This document shows positions 17,139-27,148 of a stretch of DNA of 64,000 nucleotides, piece after piece (position 1 is the first letter of the stretch; the number at the start of each line of letters is the position of its first letter). A program made the translations under genes and the position numbers. Under the pieces are notes generated by a model. That model searched no databases. It had not been told where the DNA came from and saw only the letters and a program-made list of their open reading frames with translations. The stretch comes from Mycobacterium senriense (GTDB taxonomy: Bacteria; Actinomycetota; Actinomycetes; Mycobacteriales; Mycobacteriaceae): contig NZ_AP024828.1 in NCBI RefSeq assembly GCF_019668465.1, positions 1,178,001 to 1,242,000 of the forward strand, written 5' to 3'.

Positions 17139-17881
17139 CCTACAACGCGACGATGCGGGTGTGGCGCGGCGACGCTGCCGACGGCGGCCTGCAGGACTTC
17201 ACGGTCGAGGTCAACGAGGGCGAGGTCGTCCTCGACATCATCCATCGCCTGCAGCAGACCCAGACGCCCGACCTGGCGGTCCGGTGGAACTGCAAAGCGG
17301 GCAAGTGTGGCTCCTGCTCGGCCGAGATCAACGGCAAGCCGCGCCTGCTCTGCATGACCCGGATGTCCACGTTCGCCGAGGACGAGGTCGTCACCGTCAC
17401 GCCGCTGCGGACGTTCCCGGTGATCCGCGACCTGGTCACCGACGTGTCGTTCAACTACGAAAAGGCCCGCGAGATCCCGTCTTTCGCGCCGCCCAAGGAC
17501 CTGCAGCCCGGGGAGTACCGGATGGCGCAGGAGGACGTGCAGCGGTCCCAGGAGTTCCGCAAGTGCATCGAGTGCTTCCTATGCCAGAACGTGTGCCACG
17601 TGGTCCGCGACCACGAGGAGAACAAGAAGGTGTTCGCCGGCCCCCGCTTCCTGATGCGGATCGCCGAGCTGGAGATGCATCCGCTGGACACCCGCGACCG
17701 GCGCAACGACGCTCAGGACGAGCACGGCCTGGGCTACTGCAACATCACCAAGTGCTGCACCGAGGTCTGCCCGGAAAACATCAAGATCACCGACAACGCG
17801 CTGATCCCGATGAAAGAGCGGGTCGCCGATCGCAAGTACGACCCGGTGGTGTGGCTCGGTAACAAGCTGTTCCGTCGCTGA
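17135..17881 (+). CDS. sdhB: Succinate dehydrogenase Sdh1 iron-sulphur subunit
   Basis: 248-residue subunit carrying electrons from FAD to the membrane anchor. The N-terminal ferredoxin domain binds [2Fe-2S] by C53, C58, C61 and C73 (W-N-C-K-A-G-K-C-G-S-C). The C-terminal domain supplies C-I-E-C-F-L-C-Q-N-V-C and C-N-I-T-K-C-C-T-E-V-C-P for the [4Fe-4S] and [3Fe-4S] centres. Its ATG overlaps the sdhA stop by 4 bp, showing translational coupling. The length equals that of Rv0247c. Confidence 0.95.
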   Translation: MTYNATMRVWRGDAADGGLQDFTVEVNEGEVVLDIIHRLQQTQTPDLAVRWNCKAGKCGSCSAEINGKPRLLCMTRMSTFAEDEVVTVTPLRTFPVIRDLVTDVSFNYEKAREIPSFAPPKDLQPGEYRMAQEDVQRSQEFRKCIECFLCQNVCHVVRDHEENKKVFAGPRFLMRIAELEMHPLDTRDRRNDAQDEHGLGYCNITKCCTEVCPENIKITDNALIPMKERVADRKYDPVVWLGNKLFRR

Positions 17882-18010
17882 GCTCCACGCCGCGGTAATC
17901 CGGGCCCGATCCGGTATGGCACGTTAGGCCGTCGCGGGACCCGGGTAACCAAACTGCATCCTGTCGGGCCGCCTCGTGCGGCCAGCTACTCACGACCGGG
18001 AAGGCAGTTC

Positions 18011-18175
18011 ATGGACCCCAGGCGAGAAACCGCCAGCATCAACAACATTCGCACCGCCATTCGGCAGTTGTCGGTGCGCGCCCAGCTCGCGAACAAAGAA
18101 GGCCGGTACAGCGACGCTGCCGAACTCGAGAGCCGCATCCAGGGCTTTCGGGACGAGCTGAGCCACCGCCCCTAG
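18011..18175 (+). CDS. 54-residue protein with a UVR-like helical motif
   Basis: A short gene 129 bp after sdhB: ATG at 18011 with GGAAGG upstream, stop TAG at 18173. The protein is charged and predicted to be helical. Its second half (L-A-N-K-E-G-R-Y-S-D-A-A-E-L-E-S-R-I-Q-G-F-R-D-E-L) follows the pattern of the UVR motif found in UvrB, UvrC and small stress proteins, with paired alanines and a leucine/isoleucine spacing. Codon use at third positions is G/C rich, supporting coding. M. tuberculosis carries the larger gene Rv0246 at this place. The function is unknown. Confidence 0.62.
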   Translation: MDPRRETASINNIRTAIRQLSVRAQLANKEGRYSDAAELESRIQGFRDELSHRP

Positions 18176-18188
18176 CCGGGCGAGGCGA

Positions 18189-18692
<504 letters not shown>

Positions 18693-18760
18693 CTACAGCC
18701 GGAGACGGGATTTATCGCAAACGACCCTACCCGGCGCCGCTCACTCCGGCACGGCCACCC

Positions 18761-19774
18761 TTACCCGTTTTCTAAGCGTTCTGCCGAATATCCGTGCGCG
18801 GCGGCCACATCCGGATGGGCCCGCAGCCTGCTCTTCCAGGCGTTGCGACCATAGACCGCGAAGATCGGATCCGATGGATCGTCCACGCGCTGCGCGTGTG
18901 CCTCGAGCTCGTCGGGCAGCGACAGCACCGGGATCCGCGCGTCCAGGCGCGGATTGAAGAAGTAGGGCACCGAGATGCGCTCGCCCGCGGGCCCCGCCAA
19001 GTTGACCCGATGCTCGGTGGCCCGCAGGTACCCGCGGGTGGCCACCTCCAGCAATTCACCGATGTTGACGATGAACGCCCCCTCGCGCGGCGGCACGTCG
19101 ATCCAGCCGTCATCGGAGTTTCTGGCCGGCCGCACCTGCAGGCCCGTGCTGCCCGGCTCGGCCAGCAACAGGGTCAGCACCCCAGAGTCGCGGTGCGCGC
19201 CCACGCCCTGCGCGCTGGCGGCGCTGCCCGGGTAGCGGATGATCTTGATCAGCGTGGCCGGCGCCTCGGCGAAGGCCGCGTCGAACACGTCGGACGGACT
19301 GCCCAGCGCGGCCGCCCAGTGCCGCAGCAGGGTGCGGGCCACCGCGGACAGCGCGGCGTCCCACTCCGCGACGATCCCGGGCAGGTCCGGCAGCGCGGCC
19401 GGCCACTGGTTGGGGCCCTGCAGCCACCGATAGTCGGACTTGTCCAGCCCGCCGATCGGCGGGCGTTGCGGCCCGACGTCGATCTGCTCGCGCCAATCCA
19501 CCTCCCCGCGGGTCAGCTCGCCGCCGAGCCGGGTGTATCCGCGGAAGTGGGGGCTGCGCACCATCGCGACGGCGTCCTTGTCGGGGTGCGGCAGCGCGAA
19601 CAGCCGGCGCGCGGCGTCCAGGACGCGTGTCACCAAGTCCGGCGGTACGCCGTGCCCGGTCAGATAGAAGAAGCCGACCTCGTGGCCGGTCTCGCGCAGA
19701 CCGTCGCGCAGCCGGCCGGGGTCGGCCCGCAGGTCTACGACGGGCAGCGCAGTGACGCCACGCACACCGGTCAT
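18761..19774 (-). CDS. 2-oxoglutarate/Fe(II)-dependent oxygenase (isopenicillin-N-synthase-like)
   Basis: 337-residue oxygenase of the IPNS/ACC-oxidase type. The N-terminal DIOX region (L-P-V-V-D-L-R, then H-E-V-G-F-F-Y-L-T-G-H-G-V) is clear. The jelly roll holds the iron triad H-x-D in G-A-H-R-D-S-G near residue 197 and a histidine in T-E-H-R-V-N near 257; R-I-S-V-P-Y-F supplies the R-x-S that binds 2-oxoglutarate. The substrate is unknown. The ATG at 19774 faces fadE5 across a 200-bp divergent spacer with several inverted repeats. No equivalent is known at this place in M. tuberculosis. Confidence 0.85.
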   Translation of the reverse strand: MTGVRGVTALPVVDLRADPGRLRDGLRETGHEVGFFYLTGHGVPPDLVTRVLDAARRLFALPHPDKDAVAMVRSPHFRGYTRLGGELTRGEVDWREQIDVGPQRPPIGGLDKSDYRWLQGPNQWPAALPDLPGIVAEWDAALSAVARTLLRHWAAALGSPSDVFDAAFAEAPATLIKIIRYPGSAASAQGVGAHRDSGVLTLLLAEPGSTGLQVRPARNSDDGWIDVPPREGAFIVNIGELLEVATRGYLRATEHRVNLAGPAGERISVPYFFNPRLDARIPVLSLPDELEAHAQRVDDPSDPIFAVYGRNAWKSRLRAHPDVAAAHGYSAERLENG

Positions 19775-19828
19775 GTGCGCGGCATCGTCGCAGGTAAATC
19801 GGATTCCGACGGCATGACCTGCAGGTTC

Positions 19829-19940
19829 CCAACCGGTTGGTTAATTAGACAATGAAATCTAGCTCACATTGGCTTGCATACCGCTGACGCTAGCGATATT
19901 TTAGCGGTGTTACTGGTGGGTAACTTAGAAGTAGTACCCA
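19829..19940. promoter_or_regulatory. Divergent control region between the 2-OG oxygenase and fadE5
   Basis: AT-richer spacer with several inverted repeats: CCAACCGGTTGG (19829-19840), ACCGCT/AGCGGT arms (19880-19885 and 19903-19908), the 16-bp element at 19909-19924, and TGGGTA/TACCCA arms (19917-19922 and 19935-19940). The dodecamer lies nearer the oxygenase start and the others nearer fadE5, so each gene may have its own operator. Confidence 0.5.
19909..19924. promoter_or_regulatory. TTAC-N6-GTAA inverted repeat before fadE5
   Basis: GTTACTGGTGGGTAAC, 51 bp before the fadE5 start. The same symmetric TTAC-N6-GTAA layout occurs between fadA2 and fabG4 (23549) and, with one change, before the TetR gene (27823). 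It is proposed as a site for that TetR protein. Confidence 0.55.
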
Positions 19941-19974
19941 ACCACAAGTGGCATTCTCAACGAGGAGGACCGTA

Positions 19975-21810
19975 GTGAGCCACTACAAGAGCAACGTGCG
20001 CGACCAGGTATTCAACTTGTTCGAAGTTCTGGGCGTTGACAAGGCAATGGGCCAAGGCGAGTACAGCGATCTGGACGCCGACACGGCCCGCGAAATGTTG
20101 AACGAGATCAGCCGGCTGGCCGAGGGCCCGGTCGCGGAGTCGTTCGTCGAGGGCGACCGCAACCCACCGGTCTTCGACCCGAAGACGCACTCGGTGACGC
20201 TGCCGGAATCATTCAAGAAGTCGGTTCAGGCCGTCATCGAGGCCGGTTGGGACAAGGTCGGCATCGAAGAAGAGCTCGGCGGCGTGCCGATGCCCAAGGC
20301 GCTGCTGTGGGCACTGCACGAGCACCTCCTGGGCGCCAACCCGGCGGTCTGGATGTACGGCGGCGGCGCCGGATTCGCCAGCATCTTCTACAAGCTGGCG
20401 ACCGAAGAGCAGAAGAAATGGGCCGTCCTTGCCGCCGAGCGCGGCTGGGGCGCCACCATGGTGCTCACCGAGCCGGACGCCGGGTCCGACGTCGGCGCGG
20501 GCCGGACCAAGGCCGTCAAGCAGGAGGACGGCTCCTGGCACATCGACGGCATCAAGCGGTTCATCACCTCCGCCGACTCCGGCGACCTGTTCGAGAACAT
20601 CTTCCACCTGGTGCTGGCCCGCCCCGAGGGCGCCGGTCCGGGCACCAAGGGTCTGTCGCTGTTCTTCGTGCCCAAGTTCCTGTTCGACTTCGAGACCGGT
20701 GAACTGGGCGAGCGTAACGGCGTCTTCGTCACCAACGTCGAGCACAAGATGGGCCTGAAGGTTTCGGCGACGTGCGAGCTGAGCTTCGGACAGCACGACG
20801 TCCCCGCCAAGGGCTGGCTGGTCGGCGAGGTGCACAACGGCATCGCGCAGATGTTCGACGTCATCGAGCAGGCCCGAATGATGGTCGGCACCAAGGCCAT
20901 CGCGACCCTGTCGACCGGCTACCTGAACGCCTTGGAGTACGCGAAGTCTCGCGTGCAGGGCGCCGACATGACCCAGATGACCGACAAGACCGCACCGCGG
21001 GTGACCATCACGCACCACCCGGACGTGCGCCGGTCGCTGATGACCCAGAAGGCCTACGCCGAGGGTCTGCGCGCGCTGTACCTGTTCACGTCGACCTACC
21101 AGGACTCGGCCGTGGCCGAGGCCCTGCACGGGGTGGACGCCGAGCTGGCGGTCAAGGTCAACGACCTGATGCTGCCGGTCGTCAAGGGTGTGGGCTCGGA
21201 GCAGGCGTACGCCAAGCTCACCGAGAGCCTGCAGACCTTCGGTGGGTCCGGCTTCCTGCAGGACTACCCGATCGAGCAGTACATCCGCGACGCCAAGATC
21301 GACTCGCTCTACGAGGGCACCACCGCCATCCAGGCGCAGGACTTCTTCTTCCGCAAGATCGTCCGCGACAAGGGTGTGGCGCTGGCTCACGTGTCCGAGC
21401 AGATCCAGAAGTTCGTCGACAGCGAGTCCGGCAACGGCCGCCTGAAGACCGAGCGGGAGCTGCTGTCCAAGGCGCTGACCGACGTGCAGGCGATGGCGGC
21501 GACGCTGACCGGTTACCTGATGGCAGCGCAGGAGGACGTGACCAGCCTGTACAAGGTGGGTCTGGGTTCGGTGCGCTTCCTGATGAGCGTCGGTGACCTG
21601 GTCATCGGCTGGCTGTTGCAGCGTCAGGCGGCGGTTGCCGTGGCCGCGCTGGACGCCGGTGCCAGCGGCGAGGAGCGGTCCTTCTACGAGGGCAAGATCG
21701 CGGTGGCATCGTTCTTCGCGAAGAACTTCTTGCCGCTGCTGACCAGCACTCGCGAGGTCATCGACACGTTGGACAACGACATCATGGAGCTCGACGAGGC
21801 CGCCTTCTAG
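19975..21810 (+). CDS. fadE5: Acyl-CoA dehydrogenase FadE5
   Basis: 611-residue acyl-CoA dehydrogenase of the long FadE5 type, which catalyses FAD-dependent alpha,beta-desaturation of a broad range of acyl-CoAs. The FAD/substrate region has [13 protein letters not shown] near residue 165 and I-D-G-I-K-R-F-I-T near 200; the catalytic glutamate is expected in L-Y-E-G-T-T near 447. GTG start with GAGGAGG upstream; the length is identical to Rv0244c. A single-gene unit flanked by a divergent control region and strong terminators. Confidence 0.95.
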   Translation: MSHYKSNVRDQVFNLFEVLGVDKAMGQGEYSDLDADTAREMLNEISRLAEGPVAESFVEGDRNPPVFDPKTHSVTLPESFKKSVQAVIEAGWDKVGIEEELGGVPMPKALLWALHEHLLGANPAVWMYGGGAGFASIFYKLATEEQKKWAVLAAERGWGATMVLTEPDAGSDVGAGRTKAVKQEDGSWHIDGIKRFITSADSGDLFENIFHLVLARPEGAGPGTKGLSLFFVPKFLFDFETGELGERNGVFVTNVEHKMGLKVSATCELSFGQHDVPAKGWLVGEVHNGIAQMFDVIEQARMMVGTKAIATLSTGYLNALEYAKSRVQGADMTQMTDKTAPRVTITHHPDVRRSLMTQKAYAEGLRALYLFTSTYQDSAVAEALHGVDAELAVKVNDLMLPVVKGVGSEQAYAKLTESLQTFGGSGFLQDYPIEQYIRDAKIDSLYEGTTAIQAQDFFFRKIVRDKGVALAHVSEQIQKFVDSESGNGRLKTERELLSKALTDVQAMAATLTGYLMAAQEDVTSLYKVGLGSVRFLMSVGDLVIGWLLQRQAAVAVAALDAGASGEERSFYEGKIAVASFFAKNFLPLLTSTREVIDTLDNDIMELDEAAF

Positions 21811-21826
21811 GCCGACGCGAACGACA

Positions 21827-21868
21827 CGACAAGTCCCCCGCTTCGCCCCCGAGGCGGGGGACTTGTCG
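21827..21868. terminator. Hairpin terminator after fadE5
   Basis: Perfect 15-base arms CGACAAGTCCCCCGC and GCGGGGGACTTGTCG with a 12-base loop, 17 bp after the fadE5 stop. Confidence 0.8.
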
Positions 21869-21904
21869 CAGTTAGCGGGCGCAGAAGGCACGCTGGTAGA
21901 CAGT

Positions 21905-21949
21905 AAAAAGGCCGCCGCTGGATCCCCTCAAACCAGCGGCGGCCCTTTT
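21905..21949. terminator. Bidirectional terminator between fadE5 and fadA2
   Basis: Perfect 12-base arms GGCCGCCGCTGG (21910-21921) and CCAGCGGCGGCC (21933-21944), flanked by AAAAA on the left and CTTTT on the right, so each strand ends in a short T-run. This suits termination from both convergent genes. The remaining 195 bp to the fadA2 stop show no gene. Confidence 0.8.
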
Positions 21950-22143
21950 CGTACGCCGGTCCGTGCAAAACGAACCAACGCTCGCATTCGGGGGATGCCC
22001 CGTATTGCCGTCGGGGTCGGGGGGTCAGACCACAACACGGGGCCATCCGGTGGGTCGAATACCCGCACCCCCATCCGACTAACCCGATGTGACTCAACTC
22101 ATCGCCGGAGCGGAGCCACCAGGGGCGGCGTGCGGACGACCCG

Positions 22144-23478
22144 TCATGCCTCCAGGATCGCGGCGACGCCCTGGCCGCCGGCCGCGCAGATCGAGACCAG
22201 GGCACGCACGGTGCCGCCGCCCTTCTGCTCGGCCTTGCGCTGGGCGAGCTGCTTGGCCGCCTGGGCCAGGATCCGCCCGCCGGTGGCCGCGAACGGGTGC
22301 CCGGCGGCCAGCGAGGACCCGTTGACGTTGAGCTTGGACCGGTCGATCGAGCCCAGCGCGGCGTCCAGGCCCAGCCGCTCCTTGCAGTACTCCTCGGACT
22401 CCCACGCCTGCAGATGGCACAGCACCACCGACGCGAACGCCTCGTGGATCTCGTAGAAGTCGAAGTCCTGCAGGCTCAGGCCGTTGCGGGCGAGCAACCG
22501 CGGCACCGCGTACGTCGGGGCCATCAGCAGGCCGTCGCGCCCGTTGACGTAGTCGACCGCCGCGGTCTCCGAATCGACCAGGTAGGCCAGCGGCGTCAAC
22601 GAATGAGCGGCCGCCCAGTCGTCGGTGGCCAGCAGCGCCACCGACGCCCCGTCGGTCAGCGGAGTCGAGTTGCCGGCGGTCATCGTCGCGTCACCGGCCT
22701 TCACACCGAACACCGGACGCAGCTTCGCCAGCTTCTCCGCAGACGAGTCCGCGCGCAGGTTGTCGTCGCGGTACAGCCCCAGAAACGGAGTGACAAGGTC
22801 GTCGAAGAAGCCGCGGTCGTACGCGGCGGCCATGTTGCGGTGGCTGGCGGCGGCCAGCTCGTCCTGGGCGACGCGGTTGATGCCCATCTTCTTGGCGGTC
22901 AGCGCTTGGTGCTCCCCCATGGACAGCCCGGTGCGGGGTTCGCTGTTCACCGGGATCTCGACGCCCAGCGTCGCGGGCAGCGTGCCGACCAGCTTCAGCC
23001 GTTGCACGTTGGACTTGGCCCGGCGCAACTTGAGCAGCGTGCGGCGCAGGTTATCGCCCAGGCCGATGGGCGCGTCGGAGGTGGTGTCGACGCCACCCGC
23101 GGCGGCCACCTCGTAGCGTCCGGCCGCGATGCCCTCGGCGGCGGCGACGGCCGCCTGCAACCCGGTCCCGCAGGCCTGCTGCAGGTCGAACGCGGGCGTG
23201 TAGGACGACAGCTGCGAACCCAGCACGCATTCGCGCGTCAGGTTGAAGTCGCGGCTGTGCTTGAGCACGGCGCCGCCGACCACCACGCCCAGCCGTTCGC
23301 CGGCCAGCCCGAAGCGATCCACCAGCCCGCCCAGGGCGGCGGTGAACATGTCCTGGTTGGACGCCTCCGCGTAGGCCCCGTCGGACCGGGCGAACGGGAT
23401 GCGGTTGCCGCCCAGGACGGCCACGCGGCGCCGCTCGGAACTGCGCTGTTTGCTTGCCTCAGAACTTGCAGGGGCCAC
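22144..23478 (-). CDS. fadA2: Acetyl-CoA acyltransferase (thiolase) FadA2
   Basis: 444-residue thiolase cleaving 3-oxoacyl-CoA with CoA (or the reverse condensation). The first nucleophile is in F-D-L-Q-Q-A-C-G-T-G-L-Q near residue 95; C-terminal catalytic parts are I-H-E-A-F-A near 345, N-V-N-G-S-S-L-A-A-G-H-P-F-A-A-T-G-G-R near 390 and I-C-A-A-G-G-Q-G near 430. GTG start at 23478 with GGAGAAG upstream; longer frames are rejected. Divergent from fabG4 across a 152-bp spacer bearing an inverted repeat. Syntenic with Rv0243. Confidence 0.93.
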   Translation of the reverse strand: MAPASSEASKQRSSERRRVAVLGGNRIPFARSDGAYAEASNQDMFTAALGGLVDRFGLAGERLGVVVGGAVLKHSRDFNLTRECVLGSQLSSYTPAFDLQQACGTGLQAAVAAAEGIAAGRYEVAAAGGVDTTSDAPIGLGDNLRRTLLKLRRAKSNVQRLKLVGTLPATLGVEIPVNSEPRTGLSMGEHQALTAKKMGINRVAQDELAAASHRNMAAAYDRGFFDDLVTPFLGLYRDDNLRADSSAEKLAKLRPVFGVKAGDATMTAGNSTPLTDGASVALLATDDWAAAHSLTPLAYLVDSETAAVDYVNGRDGLLMAPTYAVPRLLARNGLSLQDFDFYEIHEAFASVVLCHLQAWESEEYCKERLGLDAALGSIDRSKLNVNGSSLAAGHPFAATGGRILAQAAKQLAQRKAEQKGGGTVRALVSICAAGGQGVAAILEA

Positions 23479-23548
23479 TATTCTTCTCCGTGTTTTTGCG
23501 ATCTGTCGGTTTGGGAATCGCCCGTCTGGGGCCATACTACCCACTGTT

Positions 23549-23564
23549 CTTACTCTGCAGTAAG
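23549..23564. promoter_or_regulatory. Inverted repeat between fadA2 and fabG4
   Basis: CTTACTCTGCAGTAAG, perfect 6-base arms around CTGC, in the divergent spacer. Thirteen of 16 positions match the element before the TetR gene at 27823 (read on the reverse strand). Likely the operator shared by both genes. Confidence 0.6.
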
Positions 23565-23630
23565 TTCGTCCTCGATACGGTTGTGCTGTAGGCATACCCC
23601 GACTTCGCAAGAACATGGAAGGTAGCTCCG

Positions 23631-24995
23631 GTGGCTCCCAAGGCTTCGTCCGATCTGTTCTCTCAGATCGTCAATTCCGGTCCTGGATCGTTTCTCGCCA
23701 AGCAGCTCGGCGTTCCCCAACCCGAGACGCTGCGCCGCTACCGCGCGGGTGAACCGCCGCTGGCCGGGGCGCTGCTGATCGGCGGGGAGGGCAGGGTCGT
23801 CGAACCGCTGCGCGCGGCGCTGGACGCCGACTACGACCTGGTGGGCAACAACCTGGGCGGTCGGTGGGCCGACAAGTTCGGCGGCCTGGTGTTCGATGCC
23901 ACCGGCATCACCACGCCCGAGGGGCTCAGGGGGCTGTACGAGTTCTTCACCCCCCTGCTGCGCAATCTGGGCCATTCCGCGCGCGTGGCCGTGGTCGGCA
24001 CCACGCCCGACGCCGCCGCCAGCCCGCACGAGCGGATCGCGCAGCGCGCGCTGGAGGGCTTCACCCGCTCGCTGGGCAAGGAGCTGCGCAACGGTGCCAC
24101 GGCGGCCCTGGTCTATCTCTCGCCGGACGCCAAACCCGCCGCGACGGGCCTGGAATCGACGATGCGGTTCATCCTGTCGGCCAAGTCCGCCTACGTCGAC
24201 GGTCAGGTCTTCTACATCGGGGACGCGGACTCCACGCCCCCGGCCGACTGGGAGCGTCCGCTGGACGGCAAGGTCGCCATCGTCACCGGCGCGGCCCGCG
24301 GAATCGGTGCGACGATCGCCGAGGTGTTCGCCCGGGACGGCGCGCGCGTGGTCGCGATCGACGTTGAATCGGCCGCCGAGGCGCTGGCCGAGACAGCCAG
24401 CCGGGTCGGCGGCACCGCGCTGTGGCTCGACGTCACCGCCTCCGACGCCGTCGACAAGATCACCGAGCACCTGCGCGAACACCACGGCGGCCGCGCCGAC
24501 GTGCTGGTCAACAACGCGGGCATCACCCGCGACAAGCTGTTGGCCAACATGGACGACGCCCGCTGGGACGCCGTTCTGGCCGTCAATCTGCTTGCCCCGC
24601 TGCGTCTTACCGAAGGGCTGGTGGCCAACGGGACCCTCGGTGAGGGTGGCCGGGTGATCGGCCTGTCGTCGATGGCCGGCATCGCCGGTAACCGCGGCCA
24701 GACCAACTACGCGACGACGAAGGCCGGAATGATCGGCCTCACCCAGTCGCTGGCCCCGGAGCTCTACGGCAAGGGCATCACGATCAACGCGGTCGCGCCG
24801 GGATTCATCGAAACCCAGATGACGGCCGCCATCCCGCTGGCCACCCGCGAGGTCGGACGCCGGATGAACTCGCTGCTTCAGGGCGGGCAGCCCGTGGACG
24901 TCGCGGAAACCATCGCATACTTCGCCAGCCCGGCTTCGAATGCGGTGACGGGCAACGTCATTCGCGTTTGCGGCCAGGCCATGCTGGGCGCATAG
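23631..24995 (+). CDS. fabG4: High-molecular-weight 3-oxoacyl-ACP/CoA reductase FabG4
   Basis: 454-residue two-domain reductase, the same length as Rv0242c. Residues about 1-205 form the extra N-terminal domain of the HMwFabG class. The C-terminal short-chain dehydrogenase holds the NADH-binding G-A-A-R-G-I-G near residue 222 (the class prefers NADH), N-N-A-G near 297, the catalytic serine in L-S-S-M-A-G near 345 and Y-A-T-T-K near 360. It reduces 3-oxoacyl thioesters to (R)-3-hydroxyacyl thioesters. GTG start. htdX follows after 9 bp, so the two form an operon that pairs keto-reduction with dehydration. Confidence 0.94.
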   Translation: MAPKASSDLFSQIVNSGPGSFLAKQLGVPQPETLRRYRAGEPPLAGALLIGGEGRVVEPLRAALDADYDLVGNNLGGRWADKFGGLVFDATGITTPEGLRGLYEFFTPLLRNLGHSARVAVVGTTPDAAASPHERIAQRALEGFTRSLGKELRNGATAALVYLSPDAKPAATGLESTMRFILSAKSAYVDGQVFYIGDADSTPPADWERPLDGKVAIVTGAARGIGATIAEVFARDGARVVAIDVESAAEALAETASRVGGTALWLDVTASDAVDKITEHLREHHGGRADVLVNNAGITRDKLLANMDDARWDAVLAVNLLAPLRLTEGLVANGTLGEGGRVIGLSSMAGIAGNRGQTNYATTKAGMIGLTQSLAPELYGKGITINAVAPGFIETQMTAAIPLATREVGRRMNSLLQGGQPVDVAETIAYFASPASNAVTGNVIRVCGQAMLGA

Positions 24996-25004
24996 GAGAA
25001 CGTC

Positions 25005-25847
25005 ATGAATCAGCCAAGCGGCCTGAAGAACATGCTGCGCGCCGCCGCCGGGGCGCTGCCCGTGGTGTCGCGCGGAAGCGAGCTGCCCACCCGCACGGTG
25101 ACCATCGAGGAACTGCCGATCGATCGCGCGAACGTGGCCGAGTACGCGGGGGTCACCGGTCTGCGCTACGGCAATCACGTGCCGCTGACCTACCCGTTCG
25201 CGCTGACCTTTCCGGCGTTGATGTCACTGGTGACCGGATTCGACTTCCCTTTCGCCGCAATGGGAGCGGTGCACACCGAGAACCACATCACGCAGTACCG
25301 CCCGATCGCGGTCACCGACACCGTCGGCGTGCGCGTGCACGCTGAGAACCTGCGCGAGCACCGCAAGGGCCTACTGGTCGATCTGGTCACTGATGTCAGC
25401 GTCGGCAACGACACCGCCTGGCACCAGGTGACGACCTTCCTGCACCAGCAGCGGACCAGCCTGTCCGACGAACCCAAGCCGCCCCCGCAGAAGCAGCCCA
25501 AGCTGCCGCCGCCGTCGACCGTGTTGCGCATCAGCCCGGGGCTGATCCGGCGCTACGCCGACGTCGGGGGCGATCACAACCCGATTCACACCAACTCGGT
25601 CGCGGCGAAGTTATTCGGGTTCCCGACGGTGATCGCGCACGGAATGTTCAGCGCGGCAGCAGTATTGGCCAATGTCGAGGCGCAGATTCCCGATGCCGTC
25701 CGGTATTCGGTGCGGTTCGGCAAGCCGGTGGTGCTGCCCGCGACCGCGGGGCTCTACATCGACGAGCACGACGGCGGGTGGGACATTTCCCTGCGCAACA
25801 TCGCCAAGGGCTACCCGCACCTGACCGGCACGGTCCGGGCGCTCTAA
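25005..25847 (+). CDS. htdX: (R)-3-hydroxyacyl thioester dehydratase HtdX
   Basis: 280-residue double hot-dog-fold protein. The C-terminal half has the hydratase-2 motif Y-A-D-V-G-G-D-H-N-P-I-H near residue 185, with the catalytic aspartate and histidine. It interconverts (R)-3-hydroxyacyl and trans-2-enoyl thioesters, the step adjoining FabG4. The ATG has AGGAG 10 bp upstream. Same length as Rv0241c. The N-terminal half (Y-P-F-A-L-T-F-P ... H-T-E-N-H-I-T) is the non-catalytic repeat. Confidence 0.92.
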   Translation: MNQPSGLKNMLRAAAGALPVVSRGSELPTRTVTIEELPIDRANVAEYAGVTGLRYGNHVPLTYPFALTFPALMSLVTGFDFPFAAMGAVHTENHITQYRPIAVTDTVGVRVHAENLREHRKGLLVDLVTDVSVGNDTAWHQVTTFLHQQRTSLSDEPKPPPQKQPKLPPPSTVLRISPGLIRRYADVGGDHNPIHTNSVAAKLFGFPTVIAHGMFSAAAVLANVEAQIPDAVRYSVRFGKPVVLPATAGLYIDEHDGGWDISLRNIAKGYPHLTGTVRAL

Positions 25848-25869
25848 TGCCGACGGTGGCGATCCGCCA

Positions 25870-27123
25870 CTAGCCCGGGTGCGTCGAAGTGCGGCCCTGC
25901 GCAAGCAGTTTCAGACCGTGGGCGCTGGTCGCGGTCAGCAGGAAAAGCAGGAACAGCCACAGCGGTGGCCGGGCGAGTTCCCAGACGAAGATCGCCGCCC
26001 AGATCGGTGAGCCCTGCGTCACCGCGAGCACGCCGGCCGCGCCGGCCAGCGACACCGCCGGCACGTGCAGGTGGGTACCGGTCGCCGCGTTGATCGTCAA
26101 GATCAGCGCCGCCCCGGCGGCGGCACCGGTGGCCAGCGACGGGGTGAGCAACCCGCCCGCACCGCCGGCCCGCAGAAACACTGCGGTCAGTAGGGGTTTG
26201 AGCGCCAGTATCGCCAGCGCCGACAGCAGGGTCATGCCGCTGGCCAGGCTGACCGTGAGGATGCTGCGGCCGTTGCCGGGCAGCTCGGGCCACCAATGCG
26301 AACAGATCCCCATCACCAGGCCGGCCCCGGCGAGCGCGGGGATGAGCAGCGGAGTCCGCACCTGGCGGACCGGGCGTGCCACGGCCATCAACCGGTTGAA
26401 GGCCAGACCCACCGCGAGAGCCACCGGCGCGAGCAGCAATCCGTGCGCGGTCAGCAGATACGTCGACTCCTCGACCGGCCACCGCAGGTTGGGCTGATCG
26501 CGGGTGATGGCCGAACCGACGGCGACCGCCAGGCCGGAGGACAGAAACGCCGCGCCCACCGCGCGCGGATGCCAAGTGGTGAGCAGGATCCGGAACGAGA
26601 ACAGCGCACCGGCCAGCGGCACCGCATACACCGCGCCCAGGCCGGCGCCCGCCGCGCACGCCAGCAGGACCTCGCGGTCGCGCGGTCCGAGCCGCTTGAG
26701 CCATCCGATTCCCAAATCGCTTAGCGCTGCGGCGAATTGACGCGGGGCCCCTTCTCGCCCCAACGACGCCCCCGATCCGACGAGCAGCACCTGCAGCAGG
26801 GCGTCGATGCTCCACGAAAGCCTCGGCACGGGTTTGCGGGCGGCGATGGTCTGCGCCAGTGGGGGCACCTCGGCCCGCCGTCGCAACAACCACCAGCCCA
26901 GGCCCGCCAAGGCGGCGCCGATCATCGGGCCCACCACCCGGCGTATCTGGCTGCTGGCGGCGACTCCGGCCAGCTGCGCGCCGAAGCTGTAGTGGTAGGT
27001 GGCGTGCTGGGCGAGGCGCAGCACGTAGGTCGTCGCCAATCCGGCAACTCCGGCGAGCAACCCGACGATGATTACCGCGCAAAAGAAGTCGAGGTTGCCG
27101 CGGTCCGAGCGGAGAGCGCTCAT
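25870..27123 (-). CDS. ClC-family chloride channel/transporter
   Basis: 417-residue membrane protein with about ten hydrophobic segments. The ClC signature G-S-G-A-S-L-G-R-E-G-A-P near residue 115 contains the gating glutamate of proton-coupled exchangers, and G-A-G-G-L-L-T-P-S-L-A-T-G near 320 matches the second ClC motif. It may exchange chloride for protons or move another anion. An ATG at 27123 with AGGTGG is preferred; a GTG 9 bp earlier is possible. It starts 25 bp after the TetR stop, suggesting one transcript. In M. tuberculosis this place holds a VapBC pair. Confidence 0.85.
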   Translation of the reverse strand: MSALRSDRGNLDFFCAVIIVGLLAGVAGLATTYVLRLAQHATYHYSFGAQLAGVAASSQIRRVVGPMIGAALAGLGWWLLRRRAEVPPLAQTIAARKPVPRLSWSIDALLQVLLVGSGASLGREGAPRQFAAALSDLGIGWLKRLGPRDREVLLACAAGAGLGAVYAVPLAGALFSFRILLTTWHPRAVGAAFLSSGLAVAVGSAITRDQPNLRWPVEESTYLLTAHGLLLAPVALAVGLAFNRLMAVARPVRQVRTPLLIPALAGAGLVMGICSHWWPELPGNGRSILTVSLASGMTLLSALAILALKPLLTAVFLRAGGAGGLLTPSLATGAAAGAALILTINAATGTHLHVPAVSLAGAAGVLAVTQGSPIWAAIFVWELARPPLWLFLLFLLTATSAHGLKLLAQGRTSTHPG

Positions 27124-27148
27124 GCGGGCCACCTGACCGAATGTAGGC

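Noticed and set aside
20209..21891. 560-codon open frame opposite fadE5
   Set aside because: Antisense shadow, no family resemblance; it would also run through the fadE5 terminator.
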